A DNA stretch of 64,000 nucleotides from contig JAOTON010002243.1 in NCBI GenBank assembly GCA_034440635.1, positions 660,501-724,500 on the forward strand, written 5' to 3'. Shown here piece by piece: positions 1-12,575 of the stretch. The first letter of the stretch is position 1. The number at the start of each line of letters is the position of its first letter. The notes under the pieces are model-generated. The model did no database searches and was not told the origin of the DNA. It was given only the letters and a program-made list of their open reading frames with translations. The position numbers and the translations under genes were made by a program. The stretch comes from Lepas anatifera. Taxonomy: Eukaryota > Arthropoda > Thecostraca > Lepadidae.

Positions 1-330
1 TTTTCGTCTGCGCACCCAGACCTGCACAGTCGGTCACTGACCCATTGGGGTCACTCCGCTCCGCGGGCACGTCCGCACGCGACCGCTGCCAAGGCCAGAC
101 TGCTGTCATGTAGTAGTGATGGCGGATTGGCTCGTTCGTATCAGACAGAGCATTTGACTCTCAGTAAAGAAGCTCCGGGCAGCCGTGTTGCAGATCAAGA
201 AGGACCCCTTAGGAGGTCTACGCGTATGAGACGACCTACCGATCGCTTAGATTTGTAAGTTACAACGCCCGAGTTGTGTGTCACACTGTTCCAGACGCTC
301 AGGGTGGAATGCTGTGCTAGTAGCTACTTA
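1..330 (+). other. GC-rich, exon-like stretch with splice donor
   Basis: This stretch is richer in CpG than the sequence that follows. It holds short ATG-started frames and a consensus 5' splice donor, GTAAGT, at 255-260, so it could be a 5'-untranslated first exon. No long frame leads into the donor: the frame from the ATG at 224 reads ten codons and hits TAA within the donor itself. No protein is recognisable. From 330 to 650 I see no supported feature. Confidence 0.2.
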
Positions 331-649
331 TAATGCTAGCTGCAGTATGTCTGATATGCGCCTGTCAGCAGCATGTTTGTTCCAATCTGAGATTTTGCGT
401 GTTTCTTGCAAAATGGGGAGACTGTTGAATTGCGCCTGCGAGTTGGTATGCTAGTTTTGCCTGATTTATCCATATGCCTGCATGGCTGCATGATTCCTGT
501 GTATGTGCTCGCCTGCTTGCTTGTGCGTCTGTTGGTTGCTTCTGGTTTCTTGGTCTTGTTCATGCTGTTCTCCCATTTTTTACAGATCCCATTCATGATT
601 TATGTTAAACAAAACCTTAAATTCTCGATTGGCTTTACAACTGTACAGG

Positions 650-1125
650 TGTGAGAACCTCTAGCACCACATACTTAAGTCTCCATGTTGCCGGGGTGCT
701 TTTATTGGTTTCAAATATTTATGACGGGCTCGACTTTTTCGTGCGAGAAATGCACTCTTTTCAGCTCCTGTGCACATCCTTTGATTTGCTATCTGCTATG
801 GAGTTCCTATGGATCTCTGCTTCAGTTTGGAAGGCTAAAAAGTGTATTACAAGTTCATTGCCAATTGCTTATGATGCCAAGGAATTTCCCTTGCAAGCCA
901 AGGATAAAGTAATAAGTCGGGCGGAGAATATCACTACCTATAACTGGTCAAAATTGTATTTGTTCATATTTTCATCCTCTTCAAGCACTTGTTTTGCATT
1001 TACTTGAATTTTCAGTTGGGGGAGTGCCAAAATCACCATTGGGGTGCCCAGCAGATTTCAAGGGTGTCGGGACACCCCGAAAGATATATAAATCCACGCC
1101 CCTGGGTATATCCTCTACGGCATGT
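650..1125 (+). repeat. Dispersed repeat, copy 1
   Basis: This block is repeated in diverged form at 34449-35190. Both copies begin with GTGAGAAC. Both share the passage around TTGGTTTCAAATAT, a GAGAATATCA segment, and a closing block reading AATCACCATTGGGG followed by GTGCCCAGCAGA. This copy lacks the 440-bp insertion found in the other and so serves as its approximate empty site. It has no coding capacity that I can recognise. The class is unknown and the ends are approximate. Confidence 0.6.
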
Positions 1126-3250
1126 ATGTTTCATTGAAAAATCCGTGAGACTTTGCTCCCTGTCATTTTTGATAAACTGGAAGCATGTTCATAACTAGGA
1201 ACAGATTACACAAAGATATATTGTTATAGAAAGGTATTTTTTGAAGAAAGTGATCCTGGAAAAAAATTCTGACGGTAATATTGTTCTATAACTATACCTA
1301 CTGAGAAGAAAACAGGTCAAAACATCTTGGGAAAAAATCAATATACTTTAGCAAGTTATTTACCGCTATTCTTTTGAGACCAAGCAGCTAGGTTTTCCCC
1401 TAAAGTCTGGTTTCCTTGACCAGTTTTACTGTAGCCTTAAATTGGAAACAGTTTAAACTTAGTGCCTGATATGTTTACACCGGACCGTTATTTACTTAAG
1501 ACTACATGCCTCATCAACGATGGTCGACTTCTAACGCCGAACATATTATCATATTCAGTGATCACATCCCGGTCAACCTTAGGTCATGGGAGAGGTTACA
1601 CAATGGATTCAGGATTATATGTGCAATATCTGAGGAAAGCCAACAGAGTGGATTTGCTGTCAGACTCTGTGATCTTACGAACTAAAAGTTTCTTTCCAAA
1701 AGCCCGGAACAAGCGCCGCTTCATTGTTATCTTCATCGATTTAAGGGGGAGGGGGGAACCTCAATGGAGTGTCCCCTGGTCTGTCCAGGGGCACGGTGCC
1801 CCCCCTCCGTTCTGCCGCCTATGCACGGTTCCCAATGCTGCCTCACTGCAATCCTACATCTCACTAAAAATTTGCCTCAAGCACGAAGGATAAAGAGTTT
1901 CATCATTAAAGCCTAAGGATAAAAGATAAAGCGTATAAGCTTTATCCTGATAAAATTTGTACTTCCAGCTACACTGTTTTTTCCGGGCTCAGACCTATAA
2001 TATGCATCATAAAATCTGCCATTGAGTTTGATTCCAATGATACTAAAGGCCCTAAATCTGAAAAATGTCGCTCACGCTTTTCTTGTTTGGGGCGTCAGAG
2101 CAACCATGATCTGCTGAAATGCTTCCTCCTTGCTACTTCTTATGTTCCAGTGATATATGTATATGGGCGTGGGTCACAATCTTTTGTGGTGTGTGGGAAT
2201 CTCAAGCCAAACATTTGAATGATAATACAGCATTAAATGTATTTTGTTCTGGTGGCAAGGACCGGTAAGCGATGTACTAAACTTAAAGCGTAAATTTTTA
2301 CATCGTTAATTAAAGCTGCTTTCGCTAATACACTCAAAACATTGTCCACTTTCCCTCGGATTGTCATCGTCATAGTGGCATATAAAATTTTTTCCTTGCC
2401 TTGTAGGGGGAAGTCCGTGGAAGAGTACCCACTTAACTTTCTTAAGGCTTTGACTTTTCTCCTATAAGTCTAACAGCTAATATTTTTATGTGGTTGTTTA
2501 GCCTGAAGAATTGTCTATGTATGGTCCATGTTTCAACTCGATGTCTCTGAAAGGAACTCGCCACGAGCCCATCAAAAATAAAAGTCACGTGCGTACCCTT
2601 GCCGGAGTGGGTCGGTAAAAGTACGCAAGAGAGGAGGCTGGAGTACGCACAGATGCCCCGCTGTGCTTTAGGTGCATAGGCCATATCGCGAAGTTTTTTG
2701 TCGCCAAACTAGGCGATTGTATGATTTTATATCGTTCTGAATGTACAAGAACTATGTTGCAACGTTTGGTTTTCCCAATATGAATGATGGACTCTGTTTT
2801 GAGCGAAAATTAAATTTTCCTATCTCTTAAGCATGCGCACTCTTGCCCAATGGTCTACTGCGTACTCTTGCCGGACATGCTCCCTTGGGAAGAAAGTCTT
2901 CATAAACATGCTGGCAGGCATTTTAGCGTAAGCTCCGGTCCTGGAGCACACTCCCAGCTCAGCTTTCTTACTGAAGACAGACCGCAATACAATACTTTTG
3001 ATAATTGAAGTATGGTCTACAAGTTTACCTAGTTAAGAAATATTACTTCAAGGGTGCCCAGAAACTTTTTTGCTCTGAACTCCCGCGGAAAGAACAGGAG
3101 CACGTTGAATTTTGGTGTGCAGCCTAGACACTGACCTTGCTTTTTTATACCAGGGTATCCACCATCTCAGTGGTTGCTAAGCAGCCAAAACAGCTGCTGC
3201 ATACTCTTATCTCCTGCGTACTCCTACCCGCCCTTACCCTAATAATTATC
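1126..3250. other. No gene seen; unclassified non-coding
   Basis: No supported gene. A 143-codon open frame at 1462-1893 has no recognisable domain. It ends in a G-rich block (about 1740-1830) where GGGGG runs face CCCCC runs, as in the ends of non-autonomous transposons elsewhere in the window. The rest is AT-rich. Confidence 0.4.
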
Positions 3251-3254
3251 TGAT

Positions 3255-4490
3255 CAGCCCTCGTCCCGGTGGGGAGTGTTTGAACACCCCACTGGGATAT
3301 TTCCCGCGGCAGGAAAACACGTTGGCGCGAGGCGCCGCCGTGTCTGGCTTACCTTGTCCTTGATCAAATCGGCAACTTTTCCCGAAATTTTAAGGGAGGG
3401 GGTTATCTCAGGTAAGGTCACCAGTGCAGGGCAAGTGACCTCACCTCAAAAAAGCTTAAATATATCAAAATTAAGAAAGTAGTGATTCTATCAGTTTCAG
3501 TTTCAGTTTCAGTTTATTCATTGTATCACCAACGGGCCAGAGGCCCACTTAAAGATGAAGTCATCGGATATAAAGCAAAATCATACAGGTCCAATATACA
3601 CACACATTGATAGGTATGTACATTTCCCAAGATATGACTAGCAGATAATAAAGTCAAATACTAAGAGGCTAAAAGAGCCTAAAGACATTGTCGCGATATA
3701 AAATCGCATAAAGTAAAAAAAACATCCTAAAATGAATTGAAAAAAACATCCTAAAATATCCAATTGAAACTCACATCACATAATGGGCCCACCGAGTAAT
3801 ACAAAACGTATTTCTGGATTTTTTTGTATCTATGATCTAGGTTCAGGTACAGATGGCCTCTCCATTGGAAATTCATGGGGAAAACGGGAACTACGTAAAA
3901 AAGGCTCTACTTCTGCACATACAGCTTAGAAGATCTTCTTATTTTCCAAATCATAGTATCTTAGGCCTCTTTCCAGGTTCATGTTGCAGGTTTGGACTTG
4001 TGATCTCTGAAAGGTCATCTGGGACTTCTTAAGCAGGTTTTCATACTTTGGTCAATAACCCCGCAGGGAATGAAGGTAAAGCTTTTATGTTGATACCGTT
4101 ACGTTTTGATTGTTATTGCAAGTCGGTAATATACATATTTACTAGGCTAGGACAGATGGTGACCTTGACTTGACCTTAGGTTACGTTATTTTTGTGTTTT
4201 GAAATAGTATAGTCATATCATACATCCTCAATTCGCCGTAACGAGAGGAAGCAAATTGTGCATAAAACTTGATGCTGACTCAATTCTTGCAGACTCTAAA
4301 ACCCAGTAACTCTTCTCAAACCAGTTACCTTCTTTGACCTGTCATGACCTCAATATTGACCTGAGCCAAAAAGTGAATAATTTAGTATCGTTATGAATTT
4401 GTATGAGCTATCTACTAGCGTTCGCTTTTTTCGTTATCTCGCATAGGGACCGAGATCGATGGGGCGTTTGAACACTCCCACGAGGGCGAA
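3255..4490. mobile_element. TTAA-type GGTCA-rich element, copy i, interrupted
   Basis: The left end reads GCCCTCGTCCCGGTGGGGAG, followed by a palindrome centred on TTTGAACA. The right end at about 4464-4490, reverse-complemented, reads GCCCTCGTGGGAGTGTTC, so the two form imperfect terminal inverted repeats. The interior has many TGACCT/AGGTCA words and a block (AATGGGCCCACCGAGTAATA, about 3780) that recurs in the copy at 62170-62987. It encodes no protein, so it is a non-autonomous element. A LINE tail at 3485-3720 splits it. The TTAA target is not preserved here. Confidence 0.6.
3485..3720 (-). mobile_element. LINE 3' end (CR1/L2-like), 5'-truncated
   Basis: On the minus strand the sequence encodes GLWPVGDTMNKLKLKL, the C-terminal tail pattern common in CR1/L2-type LINEs. 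It runs directly into a tandem AACTGA microsatellite (about 3485-3515), typical of the 3' tail of these elements. Upstream reverse transcriptase is absent, so this is a short 5'-truncated insertion. It lies inside the TTAA-type element, which continues on both sides. The upstream limit near 3720 is approximate. Confidence 0.6.
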
Positions 4491-4499
4491 GGTGGCTCG

Positions 4500-5885
4500 A
4501 AGGCCCAACGAGGTGGGTGTTAAGCCACACACAACCTTTCAAGCTTGCTTTCTAGCGTCCTCTGCAAAGAAGACTGAACCGCAGTGAAAACACGACGTAG
4601 TGACAAAGAGATAAGATATGCTTTGACACTCGTTTACTCGGGCCGGCAGACTCCGCCCTCTGATTCGTCCATCGAGCTGTGACGCGGGCCCAGGTTTCGT
4701 TAGTAAATGACTACAGCAACCAGCTCGAGTTCTCCCGACAACTTGCTTTAGTATGCAGTATAGCGTTGTTCTAGACGGATCGCAATTATAATGACGCGCG
4801 GGTCAGGGATTTTTTCACGACTGCATTTATTCAACAGCAAGGTTAAACGCTTTGTGTTATTATCAAGCAACGTGTCGAAGCAGGAGAAAAGTGTTTTTCT
4901 GTTTTGGAGGCGAGGGGCGCGGTCTTGGGGCATAGGGACCTTTCTCTTCTTGTTTAACTCCACGTAAATAATCCTGGGTGATCCATAATACCCACAGCAT
5001 GGCATACGATAATTATTACTTTTCTATAAAAGTGAAACTGCGCGTACTAATTTGGAGGTTAAATATTGCCTTTTTGTCAATGATCAAGCATCAAAGGTAC
5101 TGGAATCGCAGCCCTGGCCACGAGCCGCCATGTTGTGACCTCATATGGGCACCGGAAAATCCCTTTACCTACCTTCAACATTGAAAACTTTATTAGGTTT
5201 GGAAGTCTTTATCCTGCACCCAAAGCGTAAAGAGCAAATTTTGGGCGCTAATCTGGAATCTTTGGCCATTTTTGTTCTGGGAATTGACCCCTCAGTTGTC
5301 GAATGAGGAATCATTTAATATTTCATTCACCTTTGATAAAGGTCCCGTAAAGGAGAAAAGGGTTCACTCCACTCATAAGGCGGAGTTTTTTTGCCATTTG
5401 CAAAGGAGGAATCAGTTCACTTCATAGAATTGCAACCACATGGGCGAAATATTGCAATTACTGGCGCAGATCAATCAACTATTGCGCAGTGTTAACAGTG
5501 GCCTTTCACTTCTTATAAATAAATGACGTATTAATAATCATCATCATCATTGGGGTTTTCGGGCGCGCCGACAGCCAAGGTCACATGGCGCCCATAACGT
5601 ATTAATAAGAGAACGTCATATCAATATAGATACAATAGGCATTGAAGCTTAACAGATACAAGTTCATTAATTCAGGATTAACGTTAAGTAGAAATGCAGC
5701 AATGATTTCATGCCTTTCTGCATCTTGGAAACCCCAATATTACTCATATTGGGCGCAATGCTTCCGTGAACGTGCACACCTTGTGTTAAAGGTATGTTGC
5801 TGGTATTGGTACCTGGTGTCCCCAGCAATCTACGAGACAGATAGAAACATGGCCCGACCGTAACCAAAGCTGCAGAGCACGGTGG
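4500..5885. other. No gene seen
   Basis: Short frames only (at most 85 codons), with no recognised domain, terminal repeats or RNA gene. The sequence has ordinary AT-rich intergenic composition up to the minisatellite. Confidence 0.4.
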
Positions 5886-5889
5886 AGAA

Positions 5890-7092
5890 GCTCGCGTGGG
5901 TAGTGTGCGTATGACAGAGCCGAATCCCTCGCGAAGTGACTGCTGCTGCGGGTGACGTGGGTAGAGTGTGCGTGTGGCAGAGCCGAATCCCTCGCGAAGT
6001 GACTGCTGCTGCGGGTGACGTGGGTAGAGTGTGCGTGTGGCAGAGCCGAATCCCTCGCGGAGTGATTGCTGCTGCGGGTGACGTGGGTAGAGTGTGCATA
6101 TGGCAGAGCCGAATCCCTCGCGAAGTGACTGCTGCTGCGGGTGACGTGGGTAGAGTGTGCGTGTGGCAGAGCCGAATCCCTCGCGGAGTGATTGCTGCTG
6201 CGGGTGACGTGGGTAGAGTGTGCGTGTGGCAGAGCCGAATCCCCCGCGGAATGACTGCTGCTGAGGGTGATGTGGGTAGAGTGTGCGTGTGGCAGAGCCG
6301 AATTCCTCCCGGAATGACTGCTGCTGCGGGTGACGTGGGTAGAGTGTGCGTGTGGCAGAGCCGAATTCCTCCCGGAGTGACTGCTGCTGCAGGTGACGTG
6401 GGTAGAGTGTGCGTATGGCAGAGCCGAATTCCTCCCGGAGTGACTGCTGCTGCGGGTGACGTGGGTAGAGTGTGCGTGTGGCAGAGCCGAATTCCTCCCG
6501 GAGTGACTGCTGCTGCAGGTGACGTGGGTAGAGTGTGCGTGTGGCAGAGCCGAATTCCTCCCGGAGTGACTGCTGCTGCAGGTGACGTGGGTAGAGTGTG
6601 CGTGTGGCAGAGCCGAATTCCTCCCGGAGTGACTGCTGCTGCAGGTGACGTGGGTAGAGTGTGCGTATGGCAGAGCCGAATTCCTCCCGGAGTGACTGCT
6701 GCTGCGGGTGACGTGGGTAGAGTGTGCGTGTGGCAGAGCCGAATCCCTCGCGAAGTGACTGCTGCTGCGGGTGACGTGGGTAGAGTGTGCGTGTGGCAGA
6801 GCCGAATCCCTCGCGAAGTGACTGCTGCTGCAGGTGACTTGGGTAGAGTGTGCGTATGGCAGAGCCGAATTCCTCGCGGAGTGATTGCTGCTGCGGGTGA
6901 CGTGGGTAGAGTGTGCGTGTGGCAGAGCCGAATTCCTCCCGGAGTGACTGCTGCTGCGGGTGACGTGGGTAGAGTGTGCGTGTGGCAGAGCCGAATTCCT
7001 CGCGCAGTGACTGCTGCTGCGGGTGACGTGGGTAGAGTGTGCGTATGGCAGAGCCAAATCCCTCGCGGAATGACTGCTGCTGAGGGTGACAG
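5890..7092. repeat. 63-bp minisatellite, about 19 copies
   Basis: The unit contains GTGACGTGGGTAGAGTGTGC, then GTGTGGCAGAGCCGAAT, then a variable joint. The period is 63 bp, so three frames stay open across the array: 508 and 421 codons on the minus strand and 410 codons on the plus strand, each made of 21-residue repeats. Two unit classes occur. CCCTCGCGA-type copies lie mainly at the outer ends, and TTCCTCCCGGAG-type copies (which create GAATTC) lie mostly in the middle. That pattern fits local homogenisation. A coding role is unlikely because all frames are open merely by periodicity. Confidence 0.95.
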
Positions 7093-7099
7093 CATGCTT

Positions 7100-9100
7100 C
7101 ATATTGAAATTCGATACGGGAGCACGCGTCGATTTGGAGGATTTATGGCCTCCACGATATTGGCGTGATGCAAGAGGAAAGAATTTCCGTGATCCACAGC
7201 TCAGAGTTTTTTTACGATGAAAACCCGCCGATTGAGCGCAATATGTTTGCTTTGCTATAGGACAGACGAGAAGGTGAATGTGAGTACTTTGTGAAATGTT
7301 TCGTAAACTCAATTACTTCAAACGTTGAAACATATAGTTGGTTTGATGCATTTATATTGTCTTTGGAGTCTTAGGGCGTGCTGACATATTTTATCATCGA
7401 CATCCTAATAACGCTATTAGAAGGAGGATAAATAATGCCAACCTGCAAGAGGTAGTAATACAGGGTTGAAACAATGTCATTACACTTCCAGTAAATATGA
7501 ACGTGACTTAATAACCTACCCATTAAACCGCAGAAACTGGTACAGCTAGGGTAGATATGTAGTAGCACACGCGTAAGAACGGCAAACGAATTTGCTCTAT
7601 CCTTCTTTCTCGTCGCACGTACACCTATTTGGCTCAACAAAATACCAAGTTATATATCATTTGTAGTAGCAAAGCCCTCGTCATGATATCTGGTATGAAC
7701 ATTGTCAAAGCCTTGTTTACAAAGTTCTGCCCTCATCGTTCATCGTTTTACTGTCCACAGGGAAAATCTTGCAAAACCCCAATAACAAGAGCTTCACGAG
7801 TCTAATAGGACAGGCGCCTCGAGTCATTTTAAGAATTCGGCGCCCTTACGTAGCGGCTCGGGTCGAGGACCTCCTGGCTTGAAAATATATCTCCACCACT
7901 GAATGTCAAGATTTGGGCTAATTTTAAGGGAATATGGCACCTTGGTTTTATTTTATCCGCGGGTAGTTTGAAACCGTACACGTATATTTGCATCTGACAA
8001 AGCACGAAAAAAAACATCTAGAACACGGGGTAAAAAAGTAGTTAACTGTACACCCTACAAACACCCCTCTCTCTGCAACTGTATCCTGCAACTGTAATCG
8101 TATCTGTCATAACATGGGATTCTGAATCGAATTTGGGGATTGTTTGGGAACAGAGGTCGCTGAATAATGGAAAAGGAGATAAAGGGCGTGATGTGTCTCG
8201 CATTAATTCAATAATTTCCCTATCCACTGGTGTCACGAATTTACCGGTGCCGCCGACGCGGGCGAAAATTCGTTTAAGGACTATGCTATAGTTAGCAATA
8301 TCATTTTTCGGTGGGAGTTTTGAGCGTCCTGAACTGTGGTTTTATTGTTAGATATTTTTAGTTAGTTAAGGGCTTTTTATAAGGCGTTCTGTGTAAAGCA
8401 CCTTTGCCTGCCTCTAAAGTGTGGGGGAGAATTTTCTGGGAGGGGTGTTTACTTTAATGTTGCAGAACAAAGGGACGAATCTTATTTCAAGGAATGGGTC
8501 GCGAAGTGTAGCAACACTTGCGAGGAAAGGGGATTGCTACGGCAGAGATGCCGAGCCTGGGGCACAGGTAGGATTTAAAAGGGTACGTGAAGAGGCTTGC
8601 CAGCGTAAAGATTAGTTTTTTTTTAATTTTGTTCCTTGTTATCGAATGACCGTTTTGCTTACGTTACTCGAGTTCCTCCATTGAAGAAGAATAATTTTGG
8701 GTTATTAGAAACACCCGCAAGCACCATGACGTGATGCCGCGGGTCTTTATCCTGCAACCAGGAGGTGAGGCTACAGCACCCTCTCTGGCTGGGTAGCCGC
8801 CGCATAGAGGAAGAGAGAAGGGTAATAGTACAGATAGAGTGTTAGGGAAGGGTGTGAGTTGGTTAGTTGTTAGTCTTAGATGTGGTTAGTATAGTTAGAT
8901 AGGGTTAGTTGGTTAGTTGAACTTTTTTCTATGGTGGGAGCTATTCTGAGTCTACCATACCTTAGGACCAGACAGTTAAAGCCTAGTTTGAAACACATAT
9001 TGTTTAAATTTGTCAGAGGGACGTTTATAGTGTAATTGTTATTTCTAATATGAGAGGTGCTCTTCGGATGCAGGTATTTTTCAAACCTGCCACCATAGAC
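7100..9100. other. No gene seen; includes probable LINE 3' flank
   Basis: No supported gene. The part nearest 9100 is probably the 3' untranslated region of the minus-strand LINE remnant at 9103-9450. It contains several GGTTAGTTGGTTAG-like short repeats at about 8850-8920. An A-rich tract on the minus strand near 8620 could be the element's tail, but I cannot fix the end. Confidence 0.3.
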
Positions 9101-9102
9101 GT

Positions 9103-9450
9103 TCAGATAAAGCTCTCGAGCCTAGTAGCCTTCAGGAATGTAAAGAGCTTGTCCAGCAGCTCAGGGTGATCATTGCCAAGAAGAGTGGAAAGGTTTACTG
9201 GGATATTTCTGATGCGGCAATAATCTAGCATGGGCTGCCTATGGGCATCGTGCTGGGGACAGTCGATGAGGATATGTTAGGGATTTTCCATGGCAGAGCA
9301 GGTACTACAGGTACATACCTACACGCCCATAGGCATTTAATTTGGTGTGTCCGCTTCTGAGTCTGGTCAGGATGACCTCACGCCGGCGACTGTTTTGGTT
9401 GGAGCTGGGCCAGTAGCCGATGTTAGGCTTTATATGGAATAAATTGTTAG
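9103..9450 (-). pseudogene. LINE ORF2 C-terminal remnant (zinc knuckle)
   Basis: The minus strand encodes a segment with RRREVILTRLRSGHTKLN, the conserved RLR-x-GHT motif found near the C-terminus of Jockey/I/ingi-type non-LTR retrotransposons. After a frame change it continues with a CCHC-type knuckle (CSTCSAMENP, a stop codon, then HILIDCPQHDA) and a short tail ending in SFI. One in-frame TAA (after ENP) and at least one frameshift show it is dead. The reverse transcriptase and endonuclease are missing upstream. The LINE class is inferred from the GHT and HILIDCP motifs. The exact clade is uncertain. Confidence 0.65.
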
Positions 9451-9454
9451 ATAT

Positions 9455-10980
9455 TCCATCTCCGGTGCTATTTAAGTCGTTATTTTTTGCCAGCCCTCCG
9501 TTGCTAGGGCTCCTCCGCGTGGAAAGATCGTCGACGACGGCGGGCGGCTCCCAGTGGAGATAATGCTGCCGTCTGAGTCGGTGCTTCGGCTGCGGCGGAG
9601 GACCGCCGACTCGTCTTATCTGGTGCAATTACTAGTCAGCTGCCGAGTCAGCACTGTCTCAGCAGACTCCAGAGCACCTCAGTTGCCTGTCGGCGGCCAT
9701 ACACTGTACCTTCGAGCGAAGATCTCGTTCAAAAGGGCAAGGTTGTGGGAAATGGGCAGTCTGACGAACGTATAGAGTCAGAAAGTGATCGATTCTGTAG
9801 TCGAGGTAGATCGTTGCAGTCAGATTGGATTGCGAGGCATTTTTTAAACATCACTCTTTCGAGAGAATCGTGAAACCCACTCAGCGGTGATCCAACGTCG
9901 CAATCTAGTTCTCAATCTGCCCCTGCGAGCTCGCAACACCATTAATTTTTATATTTATTCTTTTTTATTACGACCACTTCCAAAGGCACACTTCCAATTA
10001 CACGGAGTATTGGTGTGGATGAATGAATGTCAATGATGCTTGTATGATTGTATGAATGTCGATATTGTTACTACTGCTGGCGCGTGGATTTCCATCAAAC
10101 CCTCGCAATGCCATCACTAGCCCGTTTAACACGCGTTTCTTTCGGTTGTTATGAGCCCAATCTTACAACTTGCCCCCAGAAGTCAGCTCGCCGGCACCAT
10201 GCATGGACGCTGCTACTTGGCAACGTCAGAAGCCAGACAGAAGCTCGGTCAGCCGAGAAAACGCAGGAGACCGGGTCTGCACCTATCACTATGCTATCAG
10301 CAGGCTCGTTCTGTCCACCCTGATAGTCTCTTCGCCGATACGCCCGCGTGCCCTGAATTCGCGTGGGTTTCGTGCCAAACTGGACGTTTTTCACATACAA
10401 AGTTGAGAATAGTTTTGTTTTCCAGGTCCCCTCCATTAGTTTACAGCAGCGGTGGCAGTTCCGGGCGATTTGGAGGCCCGGGCCCCGGGCCCGGCGCGAT
10501 GCTGTTTTCAGAAGTCTGGCACAAGCCCGGCCTCTGGAAAAAATGGCTCAATATGCCCGTGCAAGGCCCGGTATCGTGAAAAGGTATAAGATGGCTATAT
10601 AAAGCAAATATACAGCTATTGTGGCTCTAAAATTTATGTTTTCCGACAATTACATCCAACAATTACAATCCGACAGTGACATCCAATTAACATGGACAAA
10701 AATGTGTAAGCAGCATGAAGCAGATTCAGCCATTATCAAGAAGTCAGCAGACAATCATCCTCAAAGAAGCAAAAGCATAGGGCATGAAATGCAGTACTGA
10801 TTATTAGGTATGCATATACAAGCTGCTTATGACGTGTGCTGACTTCAATAATGAATTGCACAACATTCAATAATTCGGGGCACTCTAAATGCAAACTTTT
10901 TCCAACCACAGCCAAGACTTACACTGATACAAATTCGCCCGCTAAATTAGACATTTTCTCTAACATTGAAATTTTATAAC
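9455..10980. other. No firm gene; shared repeat and GC palindrome
   Basis: A block at about 9950-10022, including GGCACACTTCCAATTACACG then GAGTATTGG, recurs at 24297-24375, so it is a dispersed repeat. At 10470-10500 there is a GC palindrome, GGCCCGGGCCCCGGGCCC. Overlapping frames of 80-140 codons at 10050-10600 look like by-products of high GC. No domain is recognisable. Confidence 0.35.
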
Positions 10981-10984
10981 TAAT

Positions 10985-11205
10985 GATGTGCTGGCATGGG
11001 CGCCGAAAGCGGTGGGGGACGGGAGAACGTGTCCCCCCTGTTTGCCAACCAGGGGGACATCCCCCAAATTTTTGGGTCCATCGTCATAAATGCTGGCAGT
11101 TACCAAATTTGCTCCAAATTCACCTCCCCTCGGTCCGCACCAGCCTGGGTCCGCCCCCTTCCCCTGTAAAATTCCTGGCGGTGACCCTGTGTGCTGGCAA
11201 GAGTT
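10985..11205. repeat. Non-autonomous transposon-like repeat
   Basis: A G/C-run-rich block is framed by the direct repeat GTGCTGGCA (about 10986-10995 and 11189-11200), which may be a target duplication. Inside, GGGCGCC and GGGGGAC blocks oppose CCGCCCCC and CCCTTCCCC, resembling the ends of short hAT-like MITEs. It has no coding content. The class is unproven. Confidence 0.35.
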
Positions 11206-12570
11206 ATACCGAGACAGCCGGGTTGCAATGGTTTTGATGCATAGAGGAGAAAGCAGTGACAAATGTCCGAGTTAAAACCAGCTTCAGCACATATAAAACG
11301 ACACAGATAGATATTAATAATAAGCCAGAAATCCGGCAGACTAGCCTCCAATTTACAAATTTTGTTGATCTATTGAAACGAGTTCAGGCACCTTCTGGAC
11401 AGATCATCAAAAGAATTTAGAATAGAAAAATGCATATAACATGATAAAAACAACTGGAGTCCCAATTTTCAGCAGCAACATTAGCATTTACTCCCAATTA
11501 GATGACAAATTTATCCCAGTAGCAAAAACAATCCAAGAGGGACACCCCATGCTCATCTCACTTCTCCCCGGCTAAAACACTGCTGTCGCTAGGGTAACGT
11601 CATTTAAAAAAAAATCATCACAGCCACATGTATTTTGTGACGGTCAGCCGGTCATTCGTTTTATATCACGTGGGTTCTATAACTATATAGCCCAGATCCT
11701 CGCTGAGCTCTTATGTTCATATTGATTGATCGCAAAGCTGAAAGGTTTTTCTAAATGCCCAGATTATTGATAGAATATTTTCAATAAACAACGCTGAACC
11801 TAATATTGTTTTTTGGTTATTTATTGCTGTACAGTGACAGATGAAGGTATGGCAAGGGAATTAGAAACAAAAGATGTGTTAGGCTACCAGGTGCTCTCTA
11901 GCTCGACGCAACTGCGGGATTTATGACGCATGTAAACAAGGCATTGCAACGTTTGCAAGTTTTACAGAGTTACGTGGTTATTGTCGTGATTATTGTTGAG
12001 GTGGTTGAGAGGAGAGTAGTTGCGTCTGACTTTTAATTCACAACATAATATGAATAAAGGTGCCCCAAGCTATTAAATGACACGATACCGTGCGGTGAGG
12101 GAAGTGCGTGTACCATGATCTCAAAAGCCTTTTTGTTTGTTAATCGCAGCTAAGCTGGACTGCCATCTTGAAGTGGAGTTCTACACAAATATTTGGTGGC
12201 TTTGGTTGTGTTTTAAGCACATTTCCGATTATGGGTCATTGTTCCAGCATTGGCATCATAATTATTATTGGCAACTGCGTCTATGCCCCTCCCCTGTGAG
12301 CATCCAAATGCTATGCAAATTGCTTTGTTGCTGTTGCGTAGTTTGCGTAGCTTTGCTGTCAATTTCTTTTTGTATCTTATAGTCGTACCGTGGGCGCACT
12401 AGTTACTAAATTTACGAAAAAATGGCCCGGCAAATTGAACATACTAAAACTGTTAATTTGATTTTCCAGGAGAAATTATGAATGATTGGGCAGAAAAAAT
12501 ACTTAATGAATGATTGGTATTACTGGTAATACCTTACATATGCCTACAATCATTTTTGTTTAGGAAATTA
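11206..12570. other. No gene seen
   Basis: AT-rich sequence with only short frames. I see no domain, repeat boundary or RNA gene. Confidence 0.4.
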
Positions 12571-12575
12571 GCTTG

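Noticed and set aside
1462..1893. 143-codon gene
   Set aside because: No domain, and the last third lies in a G/C-run block typical of transposon ends.
5786..7312. 508-codon minus-strand frame (and 421- and 410-codon frames)
   Set aside because: It is open only because the minisatellite period is 63 bp. All frames show the same 21-residue periodicity, with no start context or splice signals.
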